A stretch of 59,504 bases of DNA from Bacilli bacterium. GTDB lineage: Bacteria; Bacillota_I; Bacilli_A; RFN20; CAG-449. This document shows, in pieces, positions 24,236-32,935 of this stretch. A model generated the notes under the pieces. That model saw only the letters and a list, made by a program, of their open reading frames with translations. It made no database searches and was not told the DNA's origin. The DNA is taken from positions 1 through 59,504 of the forward strand of contig CAAEFC010000053.1 of assembly GCA_900755065.1 (NCBI GenBank), read 5' to 3'. Position 1 is the stretch's first letter; the number at the start of each line of letters is the position of its first letter. The position numbers and the translations under genes were made by a program.

Positions 24236-25552
24236 ATGACAAAAGAAGAAATCATCCGAACGGCTGAGGAAGAAAACGTTCGCTATATCAAATTGCAGTT
24301 TACGGATATGCTGGGAACCATCAAATCGGTGGAAATCCCCGTATCCAAACTGGAAGAAGCCCTTGACGGAAAAATCATGTTCGACGGTTCGTCGATCGAG
24401 GGATTCGTCCGGATCATGGAGGCGGATATGTATCTCCACCCCGATTTTTCGACATGGCTGATTCTGCCTCTGGAAACGCAGGAAGGCTATGGCCGTTCGG
24501 CCAGAATCATCTGCGATGTGTATCTGCCCAACGGACTTCCGTTTCCCGGCGATCCGCGCTTGTTGCTGAAAAAATCGCTGAAAAGAATGAAAGACATGGG
24601 GTATTCGAGTTTTAAAATCGGCGTCGAGCCGGAGTTTTATCTTTTGAAAAAAGAAGGAGAAAAGTACGAATTCTCCGATCATTCCTCCTACTTCGATCTG
24701 GCTCCGTTAGATACGACGGAAAACACCCGACACGAAATCGTTCTCGAACTGGAAAAACTGAATTATCAGGTCGAGGCTTCGCATCACGAAGTGGGACCGG
24801 GACAGAACGAAGTCAACTTCCGATATGACGACGCCCTGGTTACCTGCGATCGGATTCAGACCTTCAAGCAAGTCGTCAAACAGGTTGCGAAAAAGAATCA
24901 TCTCGTCGCCACGTTCATGCCGAAGCCGTTTGCGAATATCGCCGGCAACGGAATGCACGTCAATTGTTCTTTGTCCGATGAAAACGGCACGAATCTCTTC
25001 TACGATCCCGGACAGCCGATGGGACTCAGTTCGCTGTGCAAAAAATGGATCAGCGGGATTCTTCGGCATTCGCGGGAATTCAGTCTGATCACCAATCCGA
25101 TCGTCAATTCCTATAAACGACTGGTTCCGGGTTACGAAGCGCCCTGTTACATCTGTTGGAGCGATGCCAATCGAAGCGCGATGATCCGGATTCCGGCGAA
25201 AAGAGGCGCGGAAACGCGGTGTGAAGTCCGGAACGTCGATCCGGCCGCGAATCCGTACCTGATGGCGTTAGCGATTCTGGAAGCCGGATTGGACGGGATC
25301 GAATCCGATCAGGAGCCGATCGATCCGGTGTATGACAACATTTTCGCCCTGAGTCGCGAGGAAAGAGAAAAACTCGGGGTCAACAATCTTCCGGAAAATC
25401 TGAAAGATGCGCTGAAAGAGTTCCGGAAATCGGAATTCATGCGGAAAATCCTGGGCGATCATCTCTTTGAAAAATACATTCACGCCAAGGAAATCGAATG
25501 GGAACAGTATCGCATTCTGATCCATTCTTGGGAATGGGAAAAATATCTTTGA
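24236..25552 (+). CDS. glnA: Glutamine synthetase, type I (GSI-alpha size)
   Basis: A 438-residue ammonium-assimilating enzyme, glutamate + NH3 + ATP to glutamine, expected as a dodecamer. Signatures are MFDGSSIEGFVRIMEADMYL, GVEPEFYLLK, QVEASHHEVGPGQNEVNF, NGMHVNCSL, PGYEAPCYICWSDANRSAM and the glutamate-flap region. It lacks the adenylylation-loop extension of the 470-residue GSI-beta form, so feedback control as in Bacillus is more likely than adenylylation (family knowledge). No glnR lies beside it. A terminator follows directly, so it is probably expressed alone or with pepP. Confidence 0.95.
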   Translation: MTKEEIIRTAEEENVRYIKLQFTDMLGTIKSVEIPVSKLEEALDGKIMFDGSSIEGFVRIMEADMYLHPDFSTWLILPLETQEGYGRSARIICDVYLPNGLPFPGDPRLLLKKSLKRMKDMGYSSFKIGVEPEFYLLKKEGEKYEFSDHSSYFDLAPLDTTENTRHEIVLELEKLNYQVEASHHEVGPGQNEVNFRYDDALVTCDRIQTFKQVVKQVAKKNHLVATFMPKPFANIAGNGMHVNCSLSDENGTNLFYDPGQPMGLSSLCKKWISGILRHSREFSLITNPIVNSYKRLVPGYEAPCYICWSDANRSAMIRIPAKRGAETRCEVRNVDPAANPYLMALAILEAGLDGIESDQEPIDPVYDNIFALSREEREKLGVNNLPENLKDALKEFRKSEFMRKILGDHLFEKYIHAKEIEWEQYRILIHSWEWEKYL

Positions 25553-25555
25553 CGG

Positions 25556-25579
25556 AAAAGGTGCAGAGGCACCTTTTTG
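25556..25579 (+). terminator. Rho-independent terminator of glnA
   Basis: AAAAGGTGC (25556-25564) pairs with GCACCTTTT (25569-25577) around an AGAG loop and continues in T. Confidence 0.9.
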
Positions 25580-25590
25580 ATTGGACACGG

Positions 25591-25620
25591 TTGCATTCTT
25601 CCCTTCATCGATTCTATAAT
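25591..25620 (+). promoter_or_regulatory. Promoter of the trhP1-trhP2 pair
   Basis: TTGCAT (25591-25596), an 18-base spacer and TATAAT (25615-25620), placed between the glnA terminator and the first ATG at 25637. Confidence 0.7.
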
Positions 25621-25636
25621 AGTCGGTGGTGAAAGA

Positions 25637-26392
25637 ATGATGGAAGTCGTGGTGACTGTGGATGCAACGGAAAAAGTCGGAAGATATGCGCTTCTCGATT
25701 CTTTTCTGCTGGTTCTCTTGCGCTTTTCCGCTTTTCATCGGAACGGATTGAACGATTTCGAGTGGACTTCCGTCGCCGAAGAACTGCATCGGAAAAGAAA
25801 AAAGGTATACCTTCTGATGGACAGGGTGTTTTTCGACGCGGACTTTCCGCTTATGGAACAGTGGATTTTACAGGCGGAAAATCTTTCCGTCGACGGTTAC
25901 TTCGTTTCGGATCCGGGAATGATCGCCTTTCTCCAAAAGCGGGGATTGGCTTCCAAGACGATCTACTATTCGCAAACGCAGATACAGAGTCTTATGGAAG
26001 CGACGGCGTTTTTGAATCGGGGGATTTTCCGCGTGTTTCTTTCCGGAGAAGCGATCGATTCGCCCATTCGTGAAGTGCCGCGCGGCTTGGGAATCCGTCT
26101 TTTCGGCTATCCGAATCTGTTTTATTCCAGAAGAAAACTGTTGAATTCAGGCGGAAATCCGGAAGAGGATTCGGATATCTTTCAGATCCGGGAATGCAAC
26201 CGGACGATGAAACTTCGGATTTTTCAGAACGAATACGGCACGTATATCTTTTCCGATCGACCGGAGAACCGTTTGGCGTGGCTATCCGAACCGGAAAGTC
26301 GGATCGACATGGGGTTGATCGACGATCAGTTCGTCGATTCGGATACGTTGGATCGGATCCTTCGTTTTTGCAAAGAGGCGCGGGAGCGATGA
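25637..26392 (+). CDS. U32 family protein, TrhP1/YrrN-like
   Basis: A 251-residue protein related to the short member of the Bacillus YrrN-YrrO (TrhP1-TrhP2) pair, needed for prephenate-dependent 5-hydroxyuridine formation at tRNA position 34. It is a TIM-barrel-like U32 fold with KKVYLLMDRVFFDADFPLM and VDGYFVSDPGMIAFLQKRG matching the barrel edge. It has no cysteine-rich metal motif, typical of the short subunit. Two ATGs, 25637 and 25640, are both plausible behind GGTGGTGAAAG; an open stretch upstream runs into the terminator and is not coding. It overlaps the next gene by ATGA. Confidence 0.75.
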   Translation: MMEVVVTVDATEKVGRYALLDSFLLVLLRFSAFHRNGLNDFEWTSVAEELHRKRKKVYLLMDRVFFDADFPLMEQWILQAENLSVDGYFVSDPGMIAFLQKRGLASKTIYYSQTQIQSLMEATAFLNRGIFRVFLSGEAIDSPIREVPRGLGIRLFGYPNLFYSRRKLLNSGGNPEEDSDIFQIRECNRTMKLRIFQNEYGTYIFSDRPENRLAWLSEPESRIDMGLIDDQFVDSDTLDRILRFCKEARER

Positions 26393-27573
26393 AGCGCAGG
26401 GTCGAATTGCTGGCGCCGGCCGGGAACCCGGAAAAACTGAAAGTCGCCGTCCTTTACGGCGCTGATGCGGTCTATTTAGGCGGAAAGTCGCTTTCCTTGC
26501 GAAATGCTTCCGATAATTTTTCGTTTTCTGAAATTGAAGAAGGCGTGCAATTCGCGCATCTTCGCGGCGTCAAGGTCTACGTGGCGATGAATGCGTATCC
26601 CGAAGAGGACGATCGTCAGCGGATCGATGAAATGCTGAAAAGGCTGGACGAAATCGGCGTCGATGCGATCATCGTCTCATCGCTTTTCATTCTTCAACGC
26701 GCAAGCGAACTTCACTGTCGTTTCGGACTTCACGTTTCGACGCAGGAGTCGGTGACGAATGCCTGCGGAATCGATTTTTTTCGGTACTATCCGGTTTCCC
26801 GGGTCGTTTTGGCGCGGGAACTGAGCGTAGAGCAAATCCAGGCGATCCGAATGAAAACCGATCTGGAACTGGAAGTTTTCATTCATGGCGCGCTGTGCTG
26901 CTCGTATTCGGGGCGCTGTACGCTGTCGGATTTTTTCACGGGTCGAAAGGCGAATCGCGGCGATTGCGCGCATCCGTGCCGGTGGAAATACGCGCTTTAT
27001 CGGAATGAAGAAGAGGCGGGAACGTTTTCGATGGGAAGCAAAGATCTGATGGCGCTGGACCGACTTTCCGCCTTAGCCGATCTCGGCGTTTCTTCTTTCA
27101 AGATCGAAGGAAGAATGAAGTCGGTTTCCTATCTGACCCGCACCGTCAAGGCCTATCGGACGTATCTCGACGATTACATGAACGGAACCGTCGGAGACAG
27201 GGAAAAATATCTGGCGATGATGGAAACGACCGGAAACAGGAAGATGACGGAAGGCTGGCTGAAAGGAGAATGCACCGAAGAAGACCGGATCGAAGAGTCT
27301 TCCACGCCGGTGCAGAATTATCTGGGCATGATTCTGGATTACGATCCGTCGGTAGAAGCGGCGTTAATCGCGTTGAAGAATCCGATTTCGCTCGGACAGG
27401 AAGTGGAAGTATTTTCCTACGAGGCTCAGGCGCGTTTTTGGATCGTCGGAGAAATCCGCGATCCGGAAAACCGCGCGGTTCAAACGGCGGACAATCCGCT
27501 TTTCCGTTATCGGATAAAAGTGCCGTTCCCGGTAAAAAAGTATGAATTGCTGATAAAAAAAGCAGTCCGCTGA
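26389..27573 (+). CDS. U32 family peptidase-like tRNA hydroxylation protein, TrhP2/YrrO-like
   Basis: A 394-residue U32 protein. It opens with RVELLAPAGNPEKLKVAVLY and GADAVYLGGKSLSLRNASDNF, and carries the U32 signature EVFIHGALCCSYSGRCTLSD plus CAHPC, whose cysteines hold an Fe-S cluster in the TrhP/RlhA group. It works with the preceding short paralogue in tRNA wobble-uridine hydroxylation. ATG 26389 overlaps the upstream stop; the open frame before it lies within the previous gene. The last codons sit in a hairpin shared with the convergent degV gene. Confidence 0.9.
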   Translation: MKRRVELLAPAGNPEKLKVAVLYGADAVYLGGKSLSLRNASDNFSFSEIEEGVQFAHLRGVKVYVAMNAYPEEDDRQRIDEMLKRLDEIGVDAIIVSSLFILQRASELHCRFGLHVSTQESVTNACGIDFFRYYPVSRVVLARELSVEQIQAIRMKTDLELEVFIHGALCCSYSGRCTLSDFFTGRKANRGDCAHPCRWKYALYRNEEEAGTFSMGSKDLMALDRLSALADLGVSSFKIEGRMKSVSYLTRTVKAYRTYLDDYMNGTVGDREKYLAMMETTGNRKMTEGWLKGECTEEDRIEESSTPVQNYLGMILDYDPSVEAALIALKNPISLGQEVEVFSYEAQARFWIVGEIRDPENRAVQTADNPLFRYRIKVPFPVKKYELLIKKAVR

Positions 27574-27582
27574 CTACTTTTT
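27557..27582. terminator. Bidirectional terminator embedded in two convergent coding ends
   Basis: AAAAAGCAGTC (27557-27567) and GACTACTTTTT (27572-27582) pair with one mismatch around CGCT. The loop and arms contain the stop codons of trhP2 (27571-27573, +) and of the DegV gene (27574-27576, -), which abut with no base between. Confidence 0.75.
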
Positions 27583-28401
27583 GCTGACAAAAATATAACC
27601 GAACGCGTTTGGCCCCCAATGGCAGGCGATCGCGTGATCGAGATCGTCGATGCTTTCCATCTGCGCGTGAAAGCGCGGCTCGGTCAGGGCGATCAGGGTG
27701 TCGAGATTCGCCTGATTGTACGTCATGGAAGGAATGATCGGGTAATCCGGATCGCATTCTTCCTTGATCAACTGCGCGGCGAGATATTTCATCGCGTTTT
27801 TCAGCCCGATCTTTTTGGCAAACATCTTCACCTTGCCGTCTTCGATTCCGATGATCGGCTTGATGTTGACGAGGCTTCCCAGAATGTAATCCTTTTTGGA
27901 AAGGCGTCCGCCGAGAAACAGGTATTCCAGCGTTTCGGGAATCGCCATGATGCGGATGCGCGGAATCAGATTCTGTATTCTTTCGATAATCCGTCCGGTC
28001 TCTTCATCGCGGTGTGCATTGATTTCTTCGACGAGAATCCGGATACCGCCGACGGCCATCCGGGTGTCGATCACGTGCACGTTCTCTTCCTCTTCAAACA
28101 GCAGGCGAAGGGCGTTGTAGGTCCCTGAGATGTCCCCGGAAATGGTGAGAATCAGCACTTCGTCTCCTTGCGAAAGGTAGGTTTGAATCTGCTCTTCCGT
28201 TTCTTTCAACGACGGCAGGGAAGTCTTCGGAAATTCTTTTTTATGAATCAGAAAATCGTAAAAGGCCTCGTTGTCGAGATCGATCCCGTCGCGGTATTCC
28301 TTTCCTCCGAGATGAAAAAGCAGAGGAATAATATCGACGCGGTATTTTTCTTTTTCGCTTTGTTTGATGCTGCTTCCGGAATCAACGAATACACGTAACA
28401 T
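27574..28401 (-). CDS. DegV family fatty-acid-binding protein
   Basis: A 275-residue cytosolic two-domain protein. DegV/FakB signatures are VDSGSSI at the start, LPSLKETEEQIQTYL, LTISGDISGTYNAL and IDTRMAVGGIRILV. FakB-type members present fatty acids to the kinase FakA for incorporation into phospholipid; I cannot tell whether this one works with a FakA, since none lies here. It is the second gene of a minus-strand pair, three bases after the HAD hydrolase stop. Its stop touches the convergent trhP2 stop. Confidence 0.9.
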   Translation of the reverse strand: MLRVFVDSGSSIKQSEKEKYRVDIIPLLFHLGGKEYRDGIDLDNEAFYDFLIHKKEFPKTSLPSLKETEEQIQTYLSQGDEVLILTISGDISGTYNALRLLFEEEENVHVIDTRMAVGGIRILVEEINAHRDEETGRIIERIQNLIPRIRIMAIPETLEYLFLGGRLSKKDYILGSLVNIKPIIGIEDGKVKMFAKKIGLKNAMKYLAAQLIKEECDPDYPIIPSMTYNQANLDTLIALTEPRFHAQMESIDDLDHAIACHWGPNAFGYIFVSKK

Positions 28402-28404
28402 TTT

Positions 28405-29121
28405 TTATACCTCCGTTTTCAATCGCCGCATAAGGGGAATGACTTCATTCATGTTCAGATGGGGGAAATCCGCTTCGACCTTTTCGTCCCGAATGATGAA
28501 ATCGCCGACCATGTAGGTCCGGATGCCTGCGGAAGAGGCGCATCTTCCGTCTTCGACTTCGTTGTTTCCGAACAGAACAACTTCGTCGGGACGAAGAGAA
28601 AATTTTTCGAGCAGGTCCTTGAAATAGGCGGGATTCGGTTTGCAATAACGGGAATTTTCATAAGTGGTGATCTCAGCGAAGTCCTGCTGATGCAGTTGAA
28701 CGAACGACATCCGTTTCAGCGTGGCGATTTCCGGAAAAATCGGATTGGTGGCCAGCACCGTTAGCGGAAAGTTTTCGTTCGCGAATCGGACGATGGGTCC
28801 GGCAAGCGGATTGGCTTTGCAACACGCGGCGGTCTGGGCAAACTCATCGGCGTAGAAAGCGTCGAAAATGGCTTTGTCCTTTCGCTTTTCTTCGCCGTAG
28901 ACGGAGACGAATGCGTCCCAGAAAACCGCTTCATTGGTCTGTTTTCCGTCGTTGGCGTACATGCGTTTCGTGCCTTGCCAGACCGTCTTCATCAGGAGAT
29001 CGGGCTGATAGCCGTATGCGGCCGCCTTTTTGCACAGCAGGGAAAAATAGAGTTCGGTAAATTCCTTTTCGTCCATCGGAAGCAAAGTTCCGTCTAAGTC
29101 AAAAAATATCGCTCGTATCAT
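28405..29121 (-). CDS. HAD family hydrolase
   Basis: A 238-residue HAD phosphatase: motif I FFDLDGTLLPMD, motif II in LTVLATNP, and motif IV LFGNNEVEDGRCA, with a helical cap between motifs I and II. In motif IV the usual GDxxxxD reads GNNEVED, so one acidic position is replaced by Asn while the downstream Asp remains. Activity is likely but altered metal binding is possible. The substrate is unknown. It shares a transcript with degV. Confidence 0.88.
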   Translation of the reverse strand: MIRAIFFDLDGTLLPMDEKEFTELYFSLLCKKAAAYGYQPDLLMKTVWQGTKRMYANDGKQTNEAVFWDAFVSVYGEEKRKDKAIFDAFYADEFAQTAACCKANPLAGPIVRFANENFPLTVLATNPIFPEIATLKRMSFVQLHQQDFAEITTYENSRYCKPNPAYFKDLLEKFSLRPDEVVLFGNNEVEDGRCASSAGIRTYMVGDFIIRDEKVEADFPHLNMNEVIPLMRRLKTEV

Positions 29122-29172
29122 AGAATCCCTTTACGCATTTCGTTAACGGTCTTCCGACCTGAAAAATCAACT

Positions 29173-29249
29173 TGGTGACCTATACCGGATTCGAACCGGT
29201 GAATGATACCTTGAGAGGGTACTGAGTTAAGCCGCTTCTCCAATAGGCC
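29173..29249 (-). tRNA. tRNA-Glu (anticodon CTC), CCA encoded
   Basis: A 77-base cloverleaf on the minus strand: acceptor GGCCTAT with ATAGGTC (one G-T pair), D-arm GGAGAAGCGGCTTAACTC, anticodon loop CTCTCAA giving CTC, and T-arm ACCGGTTCGAATCCGGT, then ACCA. Bacteria usually read GAA and GAG with a UUC isoacceptor, so this is an extra species reading GAG. It suits a genome with moderate GC at third positions. Confidence 0.9.
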
Positions 29250-29487
29250 AGTGCTTATATTGTCATATAATTCAGAGCCGATTTCAAGCAAAAAAGAGAA
29301 TCGGAGTGAATTTGACGGCATTCTTTTTCCGTCAAAGGGCGAAGTGTCGATTATCTCAGCGCGGTAAAACGGGAAGAAGGGGAAAAGGCGGATCGGACGG
29401 AGAATAAGGTCTTCCAAAACAGAAGCGTCCGCCGAACGGATTCGCTCAAAGAGAAAGCCTCCAAAAAACGGACGTTTCTGCCAAATC

Positions 29488-29511
29488 AAAAAGGGTCGCC
29501 GAGGCGACTCT
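29488..29511 (-). terminator. Rho-independent terminator of malQ
   Basis: On the minus strand GAGTCGCC and GGCGACCC form a stem around TC, followed by TTTTT. It begins six bases after the malQ stop. Bases 29250-29487 hold no credible gene. Confidence 0.8.
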
Positions 29512-29517
29512 TCATTT

Positions 29518-31095
29518 TCAATCCCGATGGGCTTCTTCGGTCATCACGGCCAGATGATGAGCCAATTCATCGGATAATTCGCTCTTTTCGATGCGGAACT
29601 GCCAGTTCCCGGAGGCGACGCCCGGCGTGTTCATGCGGGAATATTTGTCCATATGGAGCAGATCCTGCGGGGAGAAGATCACGACGTTGGCCCGACTCCG
29701 CATCAGGGAGCCGATCATCGTATCGAGAATATCCTTATCGTCCCAGATTTGAAGATAATCTTTCATCGGGGCTTTCAGTTCCGGGTGTTCTTCCAGAAAA
29801 TGGACCATGACGTCGTTGTCGTGCGTGCCGAGATAGGCGATGCAGTTTTCTTCGTAATTATGCGGAAGGAACGGGTTTTTCAGTTTGGCTTCCTTGTACT
29901 CCTTTTCGGTGTGGCAGGAGGAAAAATCCGCGCCGCCGCGTTCGTTCGGATCGTCTTCGTAGTAGATACCTGCGAGATGACGGTTGTAGTCGTCGAACGC
30001 GAACTGCATCAGTTTCATGCCCGGGAATCCGGTCTGGGCTTTCAGCGCTTTGACTTCATCGGTGATGACGCCCAGATCTTCGGCGATGATCTGGCACTTC
30101 TTCGTGCATTTTTCAAGATGCGCGAACAGATCGTATCCCGGACCTTTCACCCATTCGCCGTTGACCGCGGTCTTTTCGCCGAAATCGACGGACCAGTAGG
30201 ACTCGAATCCGCGGAAGTGATCGATGCGGACGCAATCAAAGAGTTTCGCCGCGCTTTGCACGCGTTTCCGCCACCAGTAGTAGTTGGTCTTCTTCATTTT
30301 TTCCCAGTCGTAAATCGGGTTGCCCCAGAGTTGACCGGTCGCGGAGAAGAAATCAGGCGGTACGCCGGCTACCTTGACGGGACGGCGGTTTCTGTCGAGT
30401 TGGAAGAGTTTCGGGTGTCCCCAGACGTCGGCCGAATCGAGCGAAACGTAGATCGGCATGTCGCCGATCAGGCGGATTCCTTTCCGCTTGGCGTGCGCTT
30501 TCAGTTTCCGGTATTGCTTGAAGGCCTCGTACTGAACGAAAATCCAGAATCGGTATTCGTCGATATGTTCTTCTTTGGCTTTCCGGATCGCACTCTTTTT
30601 GTGGAGACGGTAATCGCGTTTCCAGTCCTGGAAAGAGGCTCCGCCGTGAAGACCTTTTAACAGCATGAAACAGGCGTAATCTTCCAGCCAGTACCGGTTT
30701 TTGCGGTAAAACTTCTGAATTTCGTCTTCCAGAAGCGGGTATCCGCGGGAATAGGCTTTCCGCAAAACGTCGAAACGCTCCGCGTAGACTTTGCCGTAAT
30801 CGACGAAGTGCGGGTTGCTTCCGCCTTTGATTTTCCTGACTTCTTTCTTTTCCAGAAGACCTTCCTTAACCAGAATGTCCAGATCGATGAAGTACGGATT
30901 CAGAGCGAACGCCGAAAAACTTTGGTAAGGCGAATCGCCGTAACTCGTCGGATTCAAAGGAAGCATCTGCCAGTATTTCTGCTTGCTTTTGACCAGAAAT
31001 TTGATGAAAGAATGTGCTTCTTTTCCGAATGTGCCGATTCCGTGCTTGCTCGGCAGAGAAGAAATATGTAGTAATAGACCAGATCCTTTTTCCAT
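29518..31095 (-). CDS. malQ: 4-alpha-glucanotransferase (amylomaltase)
   Basis: A 525-residue GH77 enzyme that transfers alpha-1,4-glucan segments in maltodextrin and glycogen metabolism. The family start SGLLLHISSLPSKHGIGTFG, LIGDMPIYVSLDSADVWGHP, the catalytic nucleophile Asp in DCVRIDHFRGFESYW, the acid Glu in IIAEDLG, and the GTHDNDVMVHF block are all present. It is cytosolic, without signal peptide. GAGGTGC precedes the ATG and a clear promoter lies upstream. It stands alone between a promoter and a terminator, with no maltose transporter nearby. Confidence 0.95.
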   Translation of the reverse strand: MEKGSGLLLHISSLPSKHGIGTFGKEAHSFIKFLVKSKQKYWQMLPLNPTSYGDSPYQSFSAFALNPYFIDLDILVKEGLLEKKEVRKIKGGSNPHFVDYGKVYAERFDVLRKAYSRGYPLLEDEIQKFYRKNRYWLEDYACFMLLKGLHGGASFQDWKRDYRLHKKSAIRKAKEEHIDEYRFWIFVQYEAFKQYRKLKAHAKRKGIRLIGDMPIYVSLDSADVWGHPKLFQLDRNRRPVKVAGVPPDFFSATGQLWGNPIYDWEKMKKTNYYWWRKRVQSAAKLFDCVRIDHFRGFESYWSVDFGEKTAVNGEWVKGPGYDLFAHLEKCTKKCQIIAEDLGVITDEVKALKAQTGFPGMKLMQFAFDDYNRHLAGIYYEDDPNERGGADFSSCHTEKEYKEAKLKNPFLPHNYEENCIAYLGTHDNDVMVHFLEEHPELKAPMKDYLQIWDDKDILDTMIGSLMRSRANVVIFSPQDLLHMDKYSRMNTPGVASGNWQFRIEKSELSDELAHHLAVMTEEAHRD

Positions 31096-31114
31096 TTTTT
31101 TGCACCTCGTTTCT

Positions 31115-31143
31115 ATTATAATTTCTATGCGCGTTTAAAACAA
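31115..31143 (-). promoter_or_regulatory. Promoter of malQ
   Basis: On the minus strand TTGTTT (31138-31143), a 17-base spacer and TATAAT (31115-31120), about 20 bases before the ATG. Confidence 0.8.
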
Positions 31144-31177
31144 TCCATTTTTCGATTTTCGCGGTTTTGCACGCAAA

Positions 31178-31207
31178 AAAAGAAAGGAAATCGCTTCCTT
31201 TCTCTTT
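31178..31207 (-). terminator. Terminator of the hydCBA unit
   Basis: On the minus strand GAGAAAGGAA and TTCCTTTC pair around GCGA and run into seven Ts. It lies just past the hydA stop at 31216. Confidence 0.85.
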
Positions 31208-31215
31208 TAAACAAC

Positions 31216-32919
31216 TCAACTCTTTGAACTGTCGTGAAAGCGCGTGTGCAGCAGTTCGTGCGCCTTCTCCGAACCCGGTTTTCCCAGAAATTCCTCATAG
31301 ATTTTTTGAATCGTTTCGTTTTCAGACGCGTTTCGGGCGCTTTGCTTTTTGTCGATCGCCGAGACGGCCTTCTTCCGGTTCAGCAAAACGGAATCCTGCA
31401 TCTCGTCGGAGGAGACGATCTGACCGCCGCCGTTGAGGCATCCGCCCGGACAGGCCATCACTTCGATCGCGTCGAAGCGGCGCTCGCCTTTCCGGATTTC
31501 GTCAAGGACGGCGCGCACGCTTTTAAGTCCAGAGACGATTCCCAAGCGAAGCGTTCGTCCGTTCAGATCGATCGTGGCTTCGCGGACGCCGGGAAGCGAT
31601 GCGCAATCCGAAAAGCGAATTTCGTCGTCGTTCCCCGAAAGTCTTCGGACGACGCTTTCCATCACTCCGCCTGTATGGGCGAAGATGGCGCCTCCGCCGC
31701 TGAAAGAGGCGAACGGGGAGTCGAATTCCGCGTCTTCGATTTCGTTCAGCAGAATGCCGTGCCGTTTCAGAAGTTCGGCGTATTCTTTGACCGTGATGAC
31801 CAGATCGACGTTTTTCAGCCCGTCGTTGGCCAGTTCTTCGCGGTCGGCTTCCCGCTTTTTGGCTAAACAAGGCATCAAGGCGACGGAAACGATGCGCTTC
31901 GGATCGATTTGCTCCTTTTCCGCGTAATAGGTCTTGATCATGGCACCCAGCATTTCCATCGGCGATTTGCACGAGGACGGGAAGCGGAGCAGGTCGGGAT
32001 ATTGAATTTCCAGATGCTTGATCCAGCCCGGACAGCAGGAGGTGATGATCGGAAGAGGCTGATTCGTTTCGAGTCGGCGGAGAAGTTCGTCCGCTTCTTC
32101 CATTACCGTCAGATCGGCTCCGAAATTCGTGTCGAAAACGCGATCGAAACCGACGGCTTTCAACGAAGCCGCCATCTTTTTGCTGACATCGGTGCCGGCC
32201 GGAAGGTGAAAGGCTTCGCCGAGCGTAACCCGCGTGGCCGGCGCGGTTTGGATCACGACCGTTTTCGTCGGATCGTTCAGGACGTCTTCGAGTCGGTCCA
32301 GCGCGGTGCTTTGAAGAAGCGCGCCCGTCGGGCAGACCTGTACGCATTGCCCGCAGGTGATGCATTTCGAAGGATCGGAAATCCGCAGTTTGAAATTGCG
32401 GTAGGCGGGCGAAATGGCGCGGATTCCCTGTACGGCGTCGCAAACCGCGACACATCGGTAACAGCGTATGCATTTCGCCGGATTGCGGAAGAGACCGCGC
32501 ACGTCCGTGTGGCGGTTTTCATAGGACGGCTTTCCCGGATATAGGAGTTCCCGTATGCCGAGTTCTTTCGCCAGATCCTGCAAGCGGCAGTCGCCGTTTT
32601 TCGGACAAACTACGCAATCGTTGGGGTGATCCGACAAGAGCAAAGAGACCGTCGTTTTCCGCGCGGCGATGACTTTCGGCGAATCGGTGAGGATTTCCAT
32701 TCCTTCGGCGACTTCGGTGGAACAGGCGGGGTAGAGTTCGTCTTTTCCCTGAATTTCCACAAGACACACCCGACAGGAAGACGGAAGATGCTCGAAATGC
32801 AATTCCGGTCGGGACAGGGAGCAAAGCGTCGGAATCCGGATTCCGCGTTTCCGCGCGGCTTTCAGTATCGTGATCGGGGCATCTTCCCGATATTCTGTTC
32901 CGTTGATTTTGAATTTCAC
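31216..32919 (-). CDS. hydA: [FeFe]-hydrogenase catalytic subunit, HydA of HydABC type
   Basis: A 567-residue hydrogenase that makes or consumes H2. Cluster ligands in order: [2Fe-2S] Cys33, 49, 52, 66; His98 with Cys102, 105, 111; 2x[4Fe-4S] Cys150, 153, 156, 160 and Cys186, 189, 192, 196; H-cluster motifs TSCCPGW (293-299), MPCLAKKREA (349-358) and EVMACPGGC (486-494). All catalytic residues are intact, including the proton-relay Cys295. The start is GTG with GGAGG upstream. It is the last gene of hydC-hydB-hydA. The HydEFG maturases needed for the H-cluster are not in the window. The short tail after residue 500 lacks further clusters. Confidence 0.95.
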   Translation of the reverse strand: MKFKINGTEYREDAPITILKAARKRGIRIPTLCSLSRPELHFEHLPSSCRVCLVEIQGKDELYPACSTEVAEGMEILTDSPKVIAARKTTVSLLLSDHPNDCVVCPKNGDCRLQDLAKELGIRELLYPGKPSYENRHTDVRGLFRNPAKCIRCYRCVAVCDAVQGIRAISPAYRNFKLRISDPSKCITCGQCVQVCPTGALLQSTALDRLEDVLNDPTKTVVIQTAPATRVTLGEAFHLPAGTDVSKKMAASLKAVGFDRVFDTNFGADLTVMEEADELLRRLETNQPLPIITSCCPGWIKHLEIQYPDLLRFPSSCKSPMEMLGAMIKTYYAEKEQIDPKRIVSVALMPCLAKKREADREELANDGLKNVDLVITVKEYAELLKRHGILLNEIEDAEFDSPFASFSGGGAIFAHTGGVMESVVRRLSGNDDEIRFSDCASLPGVREATIDLNGRTLRLGIVSGLKSVRAVLDEIRKGERRFDAIEVMACPGGCLNGGGQIVSSDEMQDSVLLNRKKAVSAIDKKQSARNASENETIQKIYEEFLGKPGSEKAHELLHTRFHDSSKS

Positions 32920-32935
32920 AGTCCGATCCTCCGTT

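Noticed and set aside
29118..29489. A 123-residue minus-strand frame over tRNA-Glu
   Set aside because: It contains the tRNA gene and lacks a ribosome site.
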